64,000 nt of DNA from Streptomyces sp. CBMA291 (GTDB lineage: Bacteria; Actinomycetota; Actinomycetes; Streptomycetales; Streptomycetaceae), in assembly GCF_014596525.1 (NCBI RefSeq), contig NZ_MSJP01000060.1:1-64000 (forward strand). The letters run 5' to 3'. Of this stretch, positions 34,044-42,942 are shown one piece after another. Position numbers and translations under genes: made by a program. Below the pieces are notes generated by a model, which saw only the letters and a program-made list of their open reading frames with translations, ran no database searches and was not told where the DNA came from. Each line of letters opens with the position of its first letter. Position 1 is the stretch's first letter.

Positions 34044-34601
34044 ATGGACCAGGTTCCCGTCGACCGCGCCCCCGCCCCCGGCGTCGTCCTGCTCAGCGGC
34101 ATCCCGGGCAGCGGCAAGTCGACCGTCGCGGCGGCGCTCGCCGCCCGGTTCGCGGCGGCGGCGCACATCGAGGTCGACGGGCTCCAGTCGCTGATCGTGA
34201 GCGGCGGCCGGTGGCCGACCCCGGAAGGCGACCCGGAGGCGGACCGGCAGATCTTCCTCCGCGCCCGCAACGCCTGTCTGCTCGCCGACAGTTTCGCGGC
34301 GGCGGGCTTCCTGCCGGTGATCGACGACGTGGTGGTCCGCCGCAGCCACCTCGATTTCTACCGCGCCTCGCTGCGGACCGCCGCCCTGCACCCGGTCTTC
34401 CTGGTCCCGGGCCCGGCGAAGGCCAGGGAACGCAACGACGCCCGCCACAAGCGCCTGACGACCGACTGGTCGTTCCTGCACGAGGCGATGCTGGCCGAAC
34501 TTCCGGACGTGGGCGTCCGCGTCGACAGCGCGGAGCTGACGGTGGAGGAGACGGTGGACGCGGTCCTCGCGGCGGCGGGGCTGAGCGGGGCGGGCTTGTA
34601 G
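34044..34601 (+). CDS. P-loop kinase-like AAA protein, 185 aa
   Basis: Walker A GIPGSGKST (19-27) is followed by HIEVDGLQSLIVSGG, VIDDVVVRRSHLDFY and a C-terminal lid ARERNDARHKR. The fold is that of small-molecule phosphotransferases (chloramphenicol-phosphotransferase/zeta-toxin/gluconate-kinase-like). No partner antitoxin is visible. The substrate is unknown. If it belonged to the biosynthetic region it could be a self-protection kinase, but it is equally likely to be a flanking core gene. Its last codons run into a 36-bp repeat array. Confidence 0.75.
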   Translation: MDQVPVDRAPAPGVVLLSGIPGSGKSTVAAALAARFAAAAHIEVDGLQSLIVSGGRWPTPEGDPEADRQIFLRARNACLLADSFAAAGFLPVIDDVVVRRSHLDFYRASLRTAALHPVFLVPGPAKARERNDARHKRLTTDWSFLHEAMLAELPDVGVRVDSAELTVEETVDAVLAAAGLSGAGL

Positions 34602-34765
34602 GAGGCCGTGGCGGGGCTGGGCGGGGCGGGTTGGTGGGAGGCCGTGGCGGGGCTGAGCGGGTCGGGCTTGTAGGAGGCCGTGGCAGGGCTGAGCTGGTCG
34701 GGCCGGTGGGAGGCCGTGGCGGGCCTGCGCGGGACGGGCCGGTAGGAGGTCGTGACGGGGCGGCC
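34580..34765. repeat. 36-bp tandem repeat, five copies
   Basis: GGAGGCCGTGGC (or GGAGGTCGTGAC) recurs exactly every 36 bases at 34601, 34637, 34673, 34709 and 34745, linked by CGGGGCTGAGCGGG-like words. The array begins inside the kinase 3' end and fills the gap to the convergent LacI gene. It contains no gene. Confidence 0.85.
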
Positions 34766-34785
34766 CGGCGAGCGGGCCGCCGCCT

Positions 34786-35835
34786 CTACCTCCGGCGCGC
34801 CACCCCCGTGGACCCCCGCACCACCAACTCCGCCGGGACCGTCTCGACTTCTCCCGAAGGCGTCGGCTCCGTCTCCGTGGCGAGCCGGCCCGCCCGTACC
34901 CCCGTCTCGTGCAGCGGGAGGCGTACGGTCGTCAGGGCCGGGACGGTGTCCTGGGCCAGCGGCAGATCGTCGAAGCCCGCCACGGACACATCGCCGGGGA
35001 TGTCGAGACCGCGCTCCCTGAGGGCCGCGCAGACGCCGAGGGCCACCGTGTCGTTGGAGGCGATGATCGCCGTCAACTCCGGGTCACGGGCGAGGAGTTC
35101 GGCCGTCGCGGCCTGACCGGAGGCCCGCTCGTAGGGGCCGTGGACGGTCGGCCCCTCCGGGACGCCCGCCGCCGCGAGCGCCTCCCGGTGCCCTTCGAGG
35201 CGGTGCCGGGTGGTCGTGCGGTCGACCGGCCCCGCCGCGTATCCGATGCGCCGGTGGCCGAGGGCGAGCAGATGCTCCGTGAGGCGGCGGGCGCCGGTCC
35301 GGTTGTCGAAGACGAGCGCGGCGGCGGGCACGTCGCCGGGCGCGGGCGGCCGTCCGCACAGCACGACCCGGGTCCCGGCCTCCGCGAGCCGGGCGAGCTT
35401 CGCGGTGGTGGCCGCCAGATGGGCGGGGTCCTCCAGGGAGCCGCCCATGAGGATGACGGCGGCGGCCCGCTGCCGCTGGAGCAGGGTGAGATAGGTCAGT
35501 TCGCGCTCGGGGGCGCCCCCGGTGTTGCAGACGACGGCGAGCTTCTCGCCCCCGCCGCGCCCGGTCGCGGTCTCCCCGATGGCGCTCTGCGCGGCACTGG
35601 CCATGATCCCGAAGAAGGGGTCGGCGATGTCGTTGACGAGGACGCCGACGAGGTCGGAGGTGGCGGCGGCCAGGGAGCTGGCGGGGCCGTTGAGGACGTA
35701 GTCGAGTTCGTCGACGGCCCGCAGGACCCGCTCGCGGGTGGAGGCGGCGACCGGGTAGTTGCCGTTGAGGACGCGGGAGACGGTGGCGGGGGAGACCCGG
35801 GCGCGGGCGGCCACGTCCGCCAGGGTGACGGTCAT
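34786..35835 (-). CDS. LacI-family transcriptional regulator, 349 aa
   Basis: The N-terminal LacI HTH (VTLADVAARARVSPATVSRV at ~2-21, hinge at ~50-60) is followed by a periplasmic-binding-protein-like sensor (LVGVLVNDIADPFFG, AIIASNDTVALGV, VSVAGFDDLPLAQDTVPALT). It is divergent from the oxidoreductase operon with a perfect LacI-type operator between them, so it most likely represses that operon until a sugar or polyol is present. Confidence 0.93.
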   Translation of the reverse strand: MTVTLADVAARARVSPATVSRVLNGNYPVAASTRERVLRAVDELDYVLNGPASSLAAATSDLVGVLVNDIADPFFGIMASAAQSAIGETATGRGGGEKLAVVCNTGGAPERELTYLTLLQRQRAAAVILMGGSLEDPAHLAATTAKLARLAEAGTRVVLCGRPPAPGDVPAAALVFDNRTGARRLTEHLLALGHRRIGYAAGPVDRTTTRHRLEGHREALAAAGVPEGPTVHGPYERASGQAATAELLARDPELTAIIASNDTVALGVCAALRERGLDIPGDVSVAGFDDLPLAQDTVPALTTVRLPLHETGVRAGRLATETEPTPSGEVETVPAELVVRGSTGVARRR

Positions 35836-35897
35836 CGTGTGCGTACCTCCGGGGGGCCTTGTCGACGGCGATGTCGGCAGGCTAGCGTCACTCCCTG

Positions 35898-35913
35898 TAG
35901 AAAGCGCTTTCTA
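35898..35913. promoter_or_regulatory. LacI-family operator, perfect 16-bp palindrome
   Basis: TAGAAAGCGCTTTCTA is fully symmetric with the central CG step typical of LacI/GalR operators. It sits 34 bases before the GTG of the oxidoreductase gene and about 60 bases before the lacI-type start, so one site can control both. Confidence 0.9.
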
Positions 35914-35946
35914 TCGAGGCGCGGAGCACCGGGAGAGGAACCTTTC

Positions 35947-37098
35947 GTGACACGCAGGACCGTCCGTATCGCCATGAACGGCGTCACCGGCCGCATGGGA
36001 TACCGTCAGCACCTCGTCCGCTCGATCCTCGCCCTGCGCGAACAGGGCGGCCTGGACCTCGGCAACGGCGAGACCCTCTGGCCCGAGCCCGTCCTCGTCG
36101 GCCGCCGCGAGCCCGCCCTGCGCGCCCTCGCCGAGCGCCACGGCCTCACCGAGTGGTCCACCGACCTCGACGCCGTCCTCGCGGACGACAGCATCGACAT
36201 CTACTTCGACGCCCAGGTCACCTCCGCCCGCGCCGAGGCGCTCACCAAGGCGATCGAGGCCGGGAAGCACATCTACACGGAGAAGCCCACCGCCGCCGAC
36301 CTCGCGGGCGCCCTCGACCTCGCCCGCCTCGCCGACGCCAAGGGCATCCGGCACGGCGTCGTCCAGGACAAGCTGTTCCTGCCGGGGCTGCTCAAGCTCA
36401 AGCGCCTGATCGACGGCGGTTTCTTCGGCGAGATCCTCTCCGTACGCGGAGAGTTCGGCTACTGGGTCTTCGAGGGCGACTGGCAGGAGGCCCAGCGCCC
36501 CAGCTGGAACTACCGCTCGGAGGACGGCGGCGGCATCGTCGTGGACATGTTCCCCCACTGGGAGTACGTGCTCCACGAGCTGTTCGGCCGGGTCACCACC
36601 GTCAGCGCCCACGTCGCCACCCACGTCCCGCGCCGCTGGGACGAGCAGGGCGAGCCGTACGAGGCCACCGCCGACGACTCCGCGTACGGCGTCTTCGAGC
36701 TGGAGGGCGGCGCCGTCGCCCAGATCAACTCCTCCTGGAGCGTCCGCGTCAACCGCGACGAACTGGTCGAGTTCCAGGTCGACGGCACCCACGGCTCCGC
36801 CGTCGCCGGACTGCGCGGCTGCCGCGTCCAGCACCGCTCGGCCACCCCCAAGCCGGTCTGGAACCCGGACATCCCGGTCACCGAGCCCTTCCGCGACCAG
36901 TGGCAGGAAGTCCCGGACAACGCCGAGTTCGACAACGGCTTCAAGGCCCAGTGGGAGCTGTTCCTGCGCCACGTCACCCTCGGCGAGCCCTACCACTGGG
37001 ACCTCCTCGCGGGCGCCCGGGGCGTCCAGCTCGCCGAGCTGGGCCTCCGGTCCGCCGCCGAGGGCCGCCGCCTGGACGTCCCCGAGGTGACCCTGTGA
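35947..37098 (+). CDS. Gfo/Idh/MocA-family NAD(P)-dependent oxidoreductase, 383 aa
   Basis: N-terminal Rossmann domain beginning RTVRIAMNGVTGRMGYRQH (a variant dinucleotide loop), then the family catalytic motif GKHIYTEKPTA (EKP at ~114-116) and a C-terminal substrate domain. Family members oxidise sugars or inositols. The start is GTG at 35947 behind GGGAGAGG. The stop overlaps the next start by GTGA. It is the first gene of a three-gene operon under LacI control. The substrate is not evident; inositol-like polyols or keto-sugars are candidates. Confidence 0.85.
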   Translation: MTRRTVRIAMNGVTGRMGYRQHLVRSILALREQGGLDLGNGETLWPEPVLVGRREPALRALAERHGLTEWSTDLDAVLADDSIDIYFDAQVTSARAEALTKAIEAGKHIYTEKPTAADLAGALDLARLADAKGIRHGVVQDKLFLPGLLKLKRLIDGGFFGEILSVRGEFGYWVFEGDWQEAQRPSWNYRSEDGGGIVVDMFPHWEYVLHELFGRVTTVSAHVATHVPRRWDEQGEPYEATADDSAYGVFELEGGAVAQINSSWSVRVNRDELVEFQVDGTHGSAVAGLRGCRVQHRSATPKPVWNPDIPVTEPFRDQWQEVPDNAEFDNGFKAQWELFLRHVTLGEPYHWDLLAGARGVQLAELGLRSAAEGRRLDVPEVTL

Positions 37099-38246
37099 CG
37101 ATCCGCCTCCCCGGACCCGACGGACTGCGGACGTACGAGCCCCGCACCGAGCCCCGCGCGCTCGCCGCCACCGGCCCGCTGACCTCCCGTACGGTCTTCT
37201 CCGCCGCCCACGTCGTCGCCGACCCGTACGCCGACACCACCCCCGACGGCCCCGCCGCCGTCGACTGGGACGCCACCCTCGCCTTCCGCCGGCACCTCTG
37301 GTCCCATGGCCTCGGGGTCGCCGAGGCCATGGACACCGCCCAGCGCGGCATGGGCCTGGACTGGGCGGGCGCCGCCGAACTGATCCGCCGCTCGTCCGCC
37401 GAGGCGAAGGCCGTCGGCGGCCGGATCGCCTGCGGCGTCGGCACCGACCAGCTCACCGGCCCGGCGGACCTGGCGACGGTGCGCGCCGCGTACGAGGAGC
37501 AGCTTTCCCTCGTCGAGGAGAGCGGCTCCCAGGCCATCCTGATGGCCTCCCGCGCGCTCGCCGCCACCGCCACCGGCGCGGAGGACTACCTCGACGTCTA
37601 CGGGCACCTGCTGCGCCAGGCGAGCGAGCCGGTCGTCCTGCACTGGCTCGGCCCGATGTTCGACCCGGCCCTCGACGGCTACTGGGGATCGGCCGACCTG
37701 GACACGGCGACCGAGACCTTCCTCGACGTCATCGCCGCCCACCCCGACAAGGTCGACGGCATCAAGGTCTCCCTGCTCGACGCCGGGCGCGAGGTCGCCC
37801 TGCGCCGCCGCCTCCCGGCGGGCGTCCGCTGCTACACGGGCGACGACTTCCACTACCCCGAGCTGATCGCGGGCGACGAGCAGGGCTTCAGCCACGCGCT
37901 GCTCGGCATCTTCGACCCGCTGGGCCCGCTGGCGGCGGAGGCCGTGCGGACCCTGGACACCGGCGACACGGCGGGCTTCCGGGCCCTGCTGGACCCCACG
38001 GTGGAGCTGTCCCGGCACCTCTTCCAGGCCCCCACCCGCTTCTACAAGACGGGCGTGGTGTTCCTCGCCTGGCTGGCCGGCCACCAGGACCACTTCACGA
38101 TGGTCGGCGGCCTCCAGTCCGCCCGCTCCCTGCCGCACCTGGCCCGCGCCTACGAACTCGCCGACGGCCTCGGCCTGTTCCCGGACCCGGCCCTCGCGGA
38201 GTCCCGGATGCGGTCCCTGCTCACCGTCCACGGAGTCCCGCGATGA
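37095..38246 (+). CDS. DUF993 protein, dihydrodipicolinate-synthase-like, 383 aa
   Basis: TIM-barrel protein of the DUF993 family, related to class I aldolases/DHDPS. It shows SRTVFSAAHVVADPYADT near the N-terminus, VDWDATLAFRRHLW, PVVLHWLGPMFDPAL and DKVDGIKVSLLDAGRE, whose Lys is the candidate Schiff-base residue. It overlaps both neighbours by four bases. Co-location with an oxidoreductase and an epimerase suggests aldol cleavage of a sugar derivative; the reaction has not been inferred from sequence alone. Confidence 0.8.
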   Translation: MTIRLPGPDGLRTYEPRTEPRALAATGPLTSRTVFSAAHVVADPYADTTPDGPAAVDWDATLAFRRHLWSHGLGVAEAMDTAQRGMGLDWAGAAELIRRSSAEAKAVGGRIACGVGTDQLTGPADLATVRAAYEEQLSLVEESGSQAILMASRALAATATGAEDYLDVYGHLLRQASEPVVLHWLGPMFDPALDGYWGSADLDTATETFLDVIAAHPDKVDGIKVSLLDAGREVALRRRLPAGVRCYTGDDFHYPELIAGDEQGFSHALLGIFDPLGPLAAEAVRTLDTGDTAGFRALLDPTVELSRHLFQAPTRFYKTGVVFLAWLAGHQDHFTMVGGLQSARSLPHLARAYELADGLGLFPDPALAESRMRSLLTVHGVPR

Positions 38247-39046
38247 ACCTCGACCGCCTCTCCGTCAACCAGATGACGGTCAAGCAGCTCTCCCTGCCCG
38301 ACCTGGTGGCCCACTGCGTCCGCCTCGGCATCGGCCATGTGGGCCTGTGGCGCGAGCCGGTCGCGGAGTACGGCGTCCAGGCGGCGGCCGACCTGGTGCG
38401 GGAGGCGGGCCTCACCGTCACCACGCTGTGCCGGGGCGGCTTCTTCACCTCGGACGGCTGGCTCGACGAGAACCGCGCGGCGATCGACGAGGCCGTGACC
38501 CTCGGCACCGACACCCTGGTCCTGGTCTCCGGCGGCCTCACCCCCGCCTGCCCGGACCTGCCCTCGGCCCGCGCCCGCATCACCGAGGCCATCGGCACCC
38601 TCGCCCCCTACGCGGGGGAGCGCGGCGTCCGCCTCGCGGTGGAGCCCCTCCACCCGATGTACGCCGCCGACCGCTGCGCCGTCTCCACCCTGGACCAGGC
38701 CCTGGAGATCGCGGAGCACTTCCCCGCCGAGCAGGTGGGCGTGGTCGTCGACACGTACCACCTGTGGTGGGACGACCGGGCCCCGGCGGCGGTGGAACGC
38801 GCGGGCGCGACGGGCCGCCTCCACTCCTTCCAGCTGGCCGACTGGACGACCCCCCTCCCGGCGGGCGTCCTCAACGGCCGGGGCCAGCTCGGCGACGGCA
38901 GCATCGACCTGCGCGCCTGGTCCGACCTCGCGGAACGCGCGGGCTGGACGGGCCCGGTGGAGGTCGAACTCTTCAACGACACCCTGTGGGCGAGGGACGG
39001 GGTGGAGGTCCTGGAGGAGACGCTGGGACGGTTCCTGGCGATCTGA
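38243..39046 (+). CDS. Sugar phosphate isomerase/epimerase (AP-endonuclease 2 TIM barrel), 267 aa
   Basis: Xylose-isomerase-like TIM barrel: MNLDRLSVNQMTVKQLSLPD, GHVGLWREPV, RLAVEPLHPMYAADRC (metal Glu ~136), VGVVVDTYHLWWDD (metal Asp/His ~170) and HSFQLADW. It is the last gene of the LacI-controlled operon and starts at an ATGA overlap. It probably isomerises or epimerises the keto-sugar produced by the oxidoreductase. Confidence 0.83.
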   Translation: MNLDRLSVNQMTVKQLSLPDLVAHCVRLGIGHVGLWREPVAEYGVQAAADLVREAGLTVTTLCRGGFFTSDGWLDENRAAIDEAVTLGTDTLVLVSGGLTPACPDLPSARARITEAIGTLAPYAGERGVRLAVEPLHPMYAADRCAVSTLDQALEIAEHFPAEQVGVVVDTYHLWWDDRAPAAVERAGATGRLHSFQLADWTTPLPAGVLNGRGQLGDGSIDLRAWSDLAERAGWTGPVEVELFNDTLWARDGVEVLEETLGRFLAI

Positions 39047-39195
39047 GGACCGGGGACCGGCCAGAGGGGACCGGGACGGCCAGAGAGGGCCGGGACCGAG
39101 ACCGGGCGCCGGGGGGGGGTCGGGGGACGGAGGCGAGGGTCCGGGAACGGGCGGCCCCGCCCCCGCTGTCCGTCCCCTTCGCTACCGTCACCCCC

Positions 39196-41427
39196 ATGTC
39201 CAATGAAGGTCGTGGTCCCGGGCCGGTCGTGGTGGAAGGGGTGCTCGAACGCATCACCTACGCCAACGAGGAGAGCGGGTACACGGTGGCCCGGGTCGAC
39301 ACCGGGCGGGGTGCCGGGGAACTGCTCACCGTGGTCGGGGCGCTGCTGGGGGCGCAGCCGGGGGAGTCGCTGCGGATGGAGGGGCGCTGGGGGTCCCATC
39401 CGCAGTACGGGCGCCAGTTCACCGTGGACGACTACACGACGCTGCTGCCCGCCACCATCCAGGGCATCCGCCGTTATCTCGGTTCCGGTCTGGTCAAGGG
39501 CATCGGGCCGGTCTTCGCCGACCGGATCACCCGGCACTTCGGGCTCGACACCCTCGACATCCTCGAAGAGTCCCCGGCGCGTCTGATCGAGGTCCCCGGG
39601 CTCGGTCCCAAGCGGACCGGGAACATCACCGCCGCCTGGGTCGAACAGAAGGCGATCAAGGAGGTCATGGTCTTCCTCCAGGGCGTCGGCGTGTCGACGT
39701 CGATCGCCGTGCGGATCTACAAGAAGTACGAGGACGCCTCCATCTCGGTGGTGCGCAACCGGCCCTACCGGCTCGCCGCCGACGTCTGGGGCATCGGCTT
39801 CCTCACCGCGGACAAGATCGCCCAGTCCGTCGGCATCCCCCACGACAGCCCTGAACGGGTGAAGGCCGGACTCCAGTACGCCTTGTCGCAGTCCAGCGAC
39901 CAGGGCCACTGCTTCCTTCCCGAGGAGCGGCTGATCGCCGATGCCGTGAAACTCCTCCAGGTCGACACCGGTCTGGTCATCGACTGTCTGGCCGAACTGG
40001 CGGCGGACCCCGAGGGGGTCGTACGGGAGACGGTGCCGGGCCCGGAGGGGACGCCCGTCACCGCCGTCTACCTGATCCCCTTCCACCGGGCCGAACTGTC
40101 CCTCGCCGGGCAGTTGCGGCGGCTGCTGCGGGCCGAGGAGGACCGGCTGCCGGGCTTTCGTGACGTGGCCTGGGACAAGGCCCTCGGCTGGCTCGCCGAC
40201 CGCACCGGGGCCTCCCTCGCGCCCGAACAGGAGGAGGCCGTACGGCTCGCCCTTACCCGCAAGGTGGCCGTGCTCACCGGCGGGCCGGGCTGCGGCAAGT
40301 CCTTCACCGTCCGCTCCGTCGTGGAGCTGGCCCGCGCCCGCAAGGCCAAGGTCGTGCTCGCCGCGCCCACCGGCCGGGCGGCGAAGCGGCTCGCCGAGCT
40401 GACCGGCGCGGAGGCGTCCACCGTGCACCGGCTCCTGGAGCTGAAGCCGGGCGGCGACGCGGCCTACGACCGGGACCGGCCGCTCGACGCGGATCTGATC
40501 GTGGTCGACGAAGCCTCCATGCTGGACCTGCTCCTCGCGAACAAGCTGGTGAAGGCGGTGGCACCGGGTGCCCATCTGCTCCTCGTGGGGGACGTGGACC
40601 AGCTGCCCTCGGTCGGCGCGGGCGAGGTCCTCGGCGATCTGCTGGCCCCGGGGAGCCCCGTACCGGCGGTGCGGCTGACCCGGATCTTCCGGCAGGCGCA
40701 GGAGTCCGGGGTGGTGGTCAACGCGCACCGGATCAACGAGGGCAGAGCGCCGCAGACCACCGGTCTGCCGGACTTCTTCCTCTTCGCAGAAGAGGAGACC
40801 GAGGACGCCGCCCGGGTCGCCGTGGAGGTCGCGGCCCGCCGAATTCCGGCCAAGTTCGGTCTCGACCCGCGCCGGGACGTGCAGGTCCTGGCCCCCATGC
40901 ACCGGGGTCCGGCGGGCGCGGGCGCGCTCAACGGGCTGCTCCAGCAGGCGATCACCCCGGCGCGCCCCGATCTGCCGGAGAAGCGGTTCGGCGGCCGGGT
41001 CTTCCGGGTCGGCGACAAGGTCACCCAGATCCGGAACAACTATGAGAAGGGGGAGAACGGGATCTTCAACGGTACGGTCGGCGTCGTCACGGCCCTGGAC
41101 GCCGAGGAACAGCGCCTGACCGTGCGGACGGACGAGGACGAGGAGGTGCCGTACAACTTCGACGAGCTGGACGAACTCGCCCACGCGTACGCGGTCACCA
41201 TCCACCGTTCGCAGGGCAGCGAGTATCCGGCGGTGGTGATCCCGGTCACGACGAGTGCCTGGATGATGCTTCAGCGGAACCTGCTCTACACCGCCGTGAC
41301 CCGCGCCAGGAAGCTCGTCGTCCTCGTCGGCTCCCGCCGGGCGATCGCCCAGGCGGTCCGCACGGTCTCGGCGGGTCGGCGCTTTACCGCACTGGCCCAT
41401 CGGCTCACAGGTGCCACCGTGGTGTGA
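39196..41427 (+). CDS. recD2: RecD2-like ATP-dependent DNA helicase, 743 aa
   Basis: SF1B 5'-3' helicase of the RecD2/TraA-like group, which acts without RecBC. The N-terminal OB-like and helix-hairpin-helix region (GIGPVFADRITRHFG, VPGLGPKRTGNI) is followed by Walker A GGPGCGKS (~362-369), DEASMLD motif II, GDVDQLPSVGAGEV motif III, and a C-terminal UvrD-like SH3 insert ending in TIHRSQGSEYPAVVIP. The start is the ATG at 39196. It stands alone before citA. The role is replication-fork or repair maintenance. Confidence 0.93.
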   Translation: MSNEGRGPGPVVVEGVLERITYANEESGYTVARVDTGRGAGELLTVVGALLGAQPGESLRMEGRWGSHPQYGRQFTVDDYTTLLPATIQGIRRYLGSGLVKGIGPVFADRITRHFGLDTLDILEESPARLIEVPGLGPKRTGNITAAWVEQKAIKEVMVFLQGVGVSTSIAVRIYKKYEDASISVVRNRPYRLAADVWGIGFLTADKIAQSVGIPHDSPERVKAGLQYALSQSSDQGHCFLPEERLIADAVKLLQVDTGLVIDCLAELAADPEGVVRETVPGPEGTPVTAVYLIPFHRAELSLAGQLRRLLRAEEDRLPGFRDVAWDKALGWLADRTGASLAPEQEEAVRLALTRKVAVLTGGPGCGKSFTVRSVVELARARKAKVVLAAPTGRAAKRLAELTGAEASTVHRLLELKPGGDAAYDRDRPLDADLIVVDEASMLDLLLANKLVKAVAPGAHLLLVGDVDQLPSVGAGEVLGDLLAPGSPVPAVRLTRIFRQAQESGVVVNAHRINEGRAPQTTGLPDFFLFAEEETEDAARVAVEVAARRIPAKFGLDPRRDVQVLAPMHRGPAGAGALNGLLQQAITPARPDLPEKRFGGRVFRVGDKVTQIRNNYEKGENGIFNGTVGVVTALDAEEQRLTVRTDEDEEVPYNFDELDELAHAYAVTIHRSQGSEYPAVVIPVTTSAWMMLQRNLLYTAVTRARKLVVLVGSRRAIAQAVRTVSAGRRFTALAHRLTGATVV

Positions 41428-41480
41428 AAGATCACGGGGTACTTCCGGAACCGGGGCGAAGGGGGCAGGATATGAAGGTT

Positions 41481-41531
41481 GGCGGCACTGAGTGCCGCCA
41501 ATTGGCCCAATGGTCGACCCCGAGTGCACTC
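41481..41531. promoter_or_regulatory. Cluster of inverted repeats in the citA leader
   Basis: Three perfect inverted repeats lie within 51 bp: GGCGGCAC-TGA-GTGCCGCC (41481-41499), ATTGG-C-CCAAT (41501-41511) and GAGTGCACTC (41522-41531). The first could also end recD2 transcription; the others are operator candidates in front of citA. Confidence 0.5.
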
Positions 41532-41606
41532 TGCTGCGCCAAATGGGGGATGGTAGAGACAGTCAGGGCACCTCGAAGAAGAGGCACTACGTCGGTGAGG
41601 GATGAC

Positions 41607-42896
41607 GTGAGCGACAACTCTGTAGTACTGCGGTACGCGGACGGTGAATACACCTACCCGGTGGTCGAGAGCACCGTCGGCGACAAGGGCTTCGACATCG
41701 GGAAACTCCGAGCCCAGACCGGTCTGGTCACCCTGGACAGCGGATACGGCAACACCGCCGCCTATAAATCCGCGATCACCTATCTCGACGGTGAGCAGGG
41801 GATCCTCCGGTACCGCGGTTACCCGATCGAGCAGCTGGCCGAGCGCTCCACCTTCCTTGAGGTGGCGTACCTGCTGATCAACGGCGAGCTGCCCAAGGTC
41901 GACGAGCTGTCGACCTTCAAGAACGAGATCACGCAGCACACGCTGGTCCACGAGGACGTCAAGAACTTCTTCCGCGGCTTCCCCCGTGACGCGCACCCGA
42001 TGGCCATGCTGTCCTCGGTGGTCTCGGCGCTGTCCACGTTCTACCAGGACAGCCACAACCCGTTCGACGAGGAGCAGCGTCACCTCTCCACGATCCGGCT
42101 GCTGGCGAAGCTGCCGACGATCGCGGCGTACGCGTACAAGAAGTCGATCGGCCACCCGTTCGTCTACCCGCGTAACGACCTCGGGTACGTCGAGAACTTC
42201 CTCCGCATGACCTTCTCGGTCCCGGCGCAGGAGTACGACCTCGACCCGGTCGTCGTCGCCGCGCTCGACAAGCTGCTGATCCTCCACGCGGACCACGAGC
42301 AGAACTGCTCGACCTCCACCGTGCGTCTGGTCGGCTCCTCGCAGGCGAACATGTTCGCCTCGATCTCCGCCGGCATCTCCGCCCTCTGGGGTCCGCTGCA
42401 CGGCGGCGCCAACCAGTCGGTCCTGGAGATGCTCGAAGGCATCAAGGCCAACGGCGGCGACGTCGACTCCTTCATCCGCAAGGTGAAGAACAAGGAGGAC
42501 GGCGTCCGCCTGATGGGCTTCGGCCACCGGGTGTACAAGTCCTTCGACCCGCGCGCCAAGATCATCAAGGCGGCGGCGCACGATGTCCTCTCGGCCCTCG
42601 GCAAGTCCGACGAGCTGCTGGACATCGCGCTCAAGCTGGAGGAGCACGCGCTCTCGGACGATTACTTCGTCTCGCGCAACCTCTACCCGAACGTGGACTT
42701 CTACACGGGTCTGATCTACCGCGCGATGGGCTTCCCCACGGAGATGTTCACCGTGCTGTTCGCGCTGGGCCGGCTGCCGGGCTGGATCGCCCAGTGGCAC
42801 GAGATGATCAAGGAGCCGGGTTCCCGCATCGGCCGCCCGCGCCAGATCTACACGGGTGAGGTCCTCCGCGACTTCGTCCCGGTCGAGGCTCGCTGA
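41607..42896 (+). CDS. citA: Citrate synthase, 429 aa
   Basis: Condenses acetyl-CoA with oxaloacetate at the entry to the TCA cycle. It is a type II hexameric-type enzyme: GDKGFDIGKLRAQTG, GILRYRGYPIEQLAE, ILHADHEQNCSTST, LWGPLHGGANQ and GFGHRVYK carry the conserved active-site histidines, followed by the catalytic Asp region PNVDFYTG. The start GTG at 41607 (MSDNSVVLRY) has a GTGAGGG site and gives the 429 residues usual for Streptomyces; the upstream in-frame extension to 41424 is rejected. It is a core gene. Confidence 0.96.
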   Translation: MSDNSVVLRYADGEYTYPVVESTVGDKGFDIGKLRAQTGLVTLDSGYGNTAAYKSAITYLDGEQGILRYRGYPIEQLAERSTFLEVAYLLINGELPKVDELSTFKNEITQHTLVHEDVKNFFRGFPRDAHPMAMLSSVVSALSTFYQDSHNPFDEEQRHLSTIRLLAKLPTIAAYAYKKSIGHPFVYPRNDLGYVENFLRMTFSVPAQEYDLDPVVVAALDKLLILHADHEQNCSTSTVRLVGSSQANMFASISAGISALWGPLHGGANQSVLEMLEGIKANGGDVDSFIRKVKNKEDGVRLMGFGHRVYKSFDPRAKIIKAAAHDVLSALGKSDELLDIALKLEEHALSDDYFVSRNLYPNVDFYTGLIYRAMGFPTEMFTVLFALGRLPGWIAQWHEMIKEPGSRIGRPRQIYTGEVLRDFVPVEAR

Positions 42897-42913
42897 GCCC
42901 CGTCCGCGACCCA

Positions 42914-42942
42914 GGCGCCCCCGGCTTCCGGCCGGGGGCGCC
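42914..42942. terminator. Hairpin terminator after citA
   Basis: A perfect 12-bp stem GGCGCCCCCGGC / complement has loop TTCCG, 18 bases past the stop, followed by CTTCG. Confidence 0.9.

Noticed and set aside
34044..34601. Zeta-type toxin of a toxin-antitoxin pair
   Set aside because: Only the P-loop fold is shared; no small antitoxin gene precedes it.
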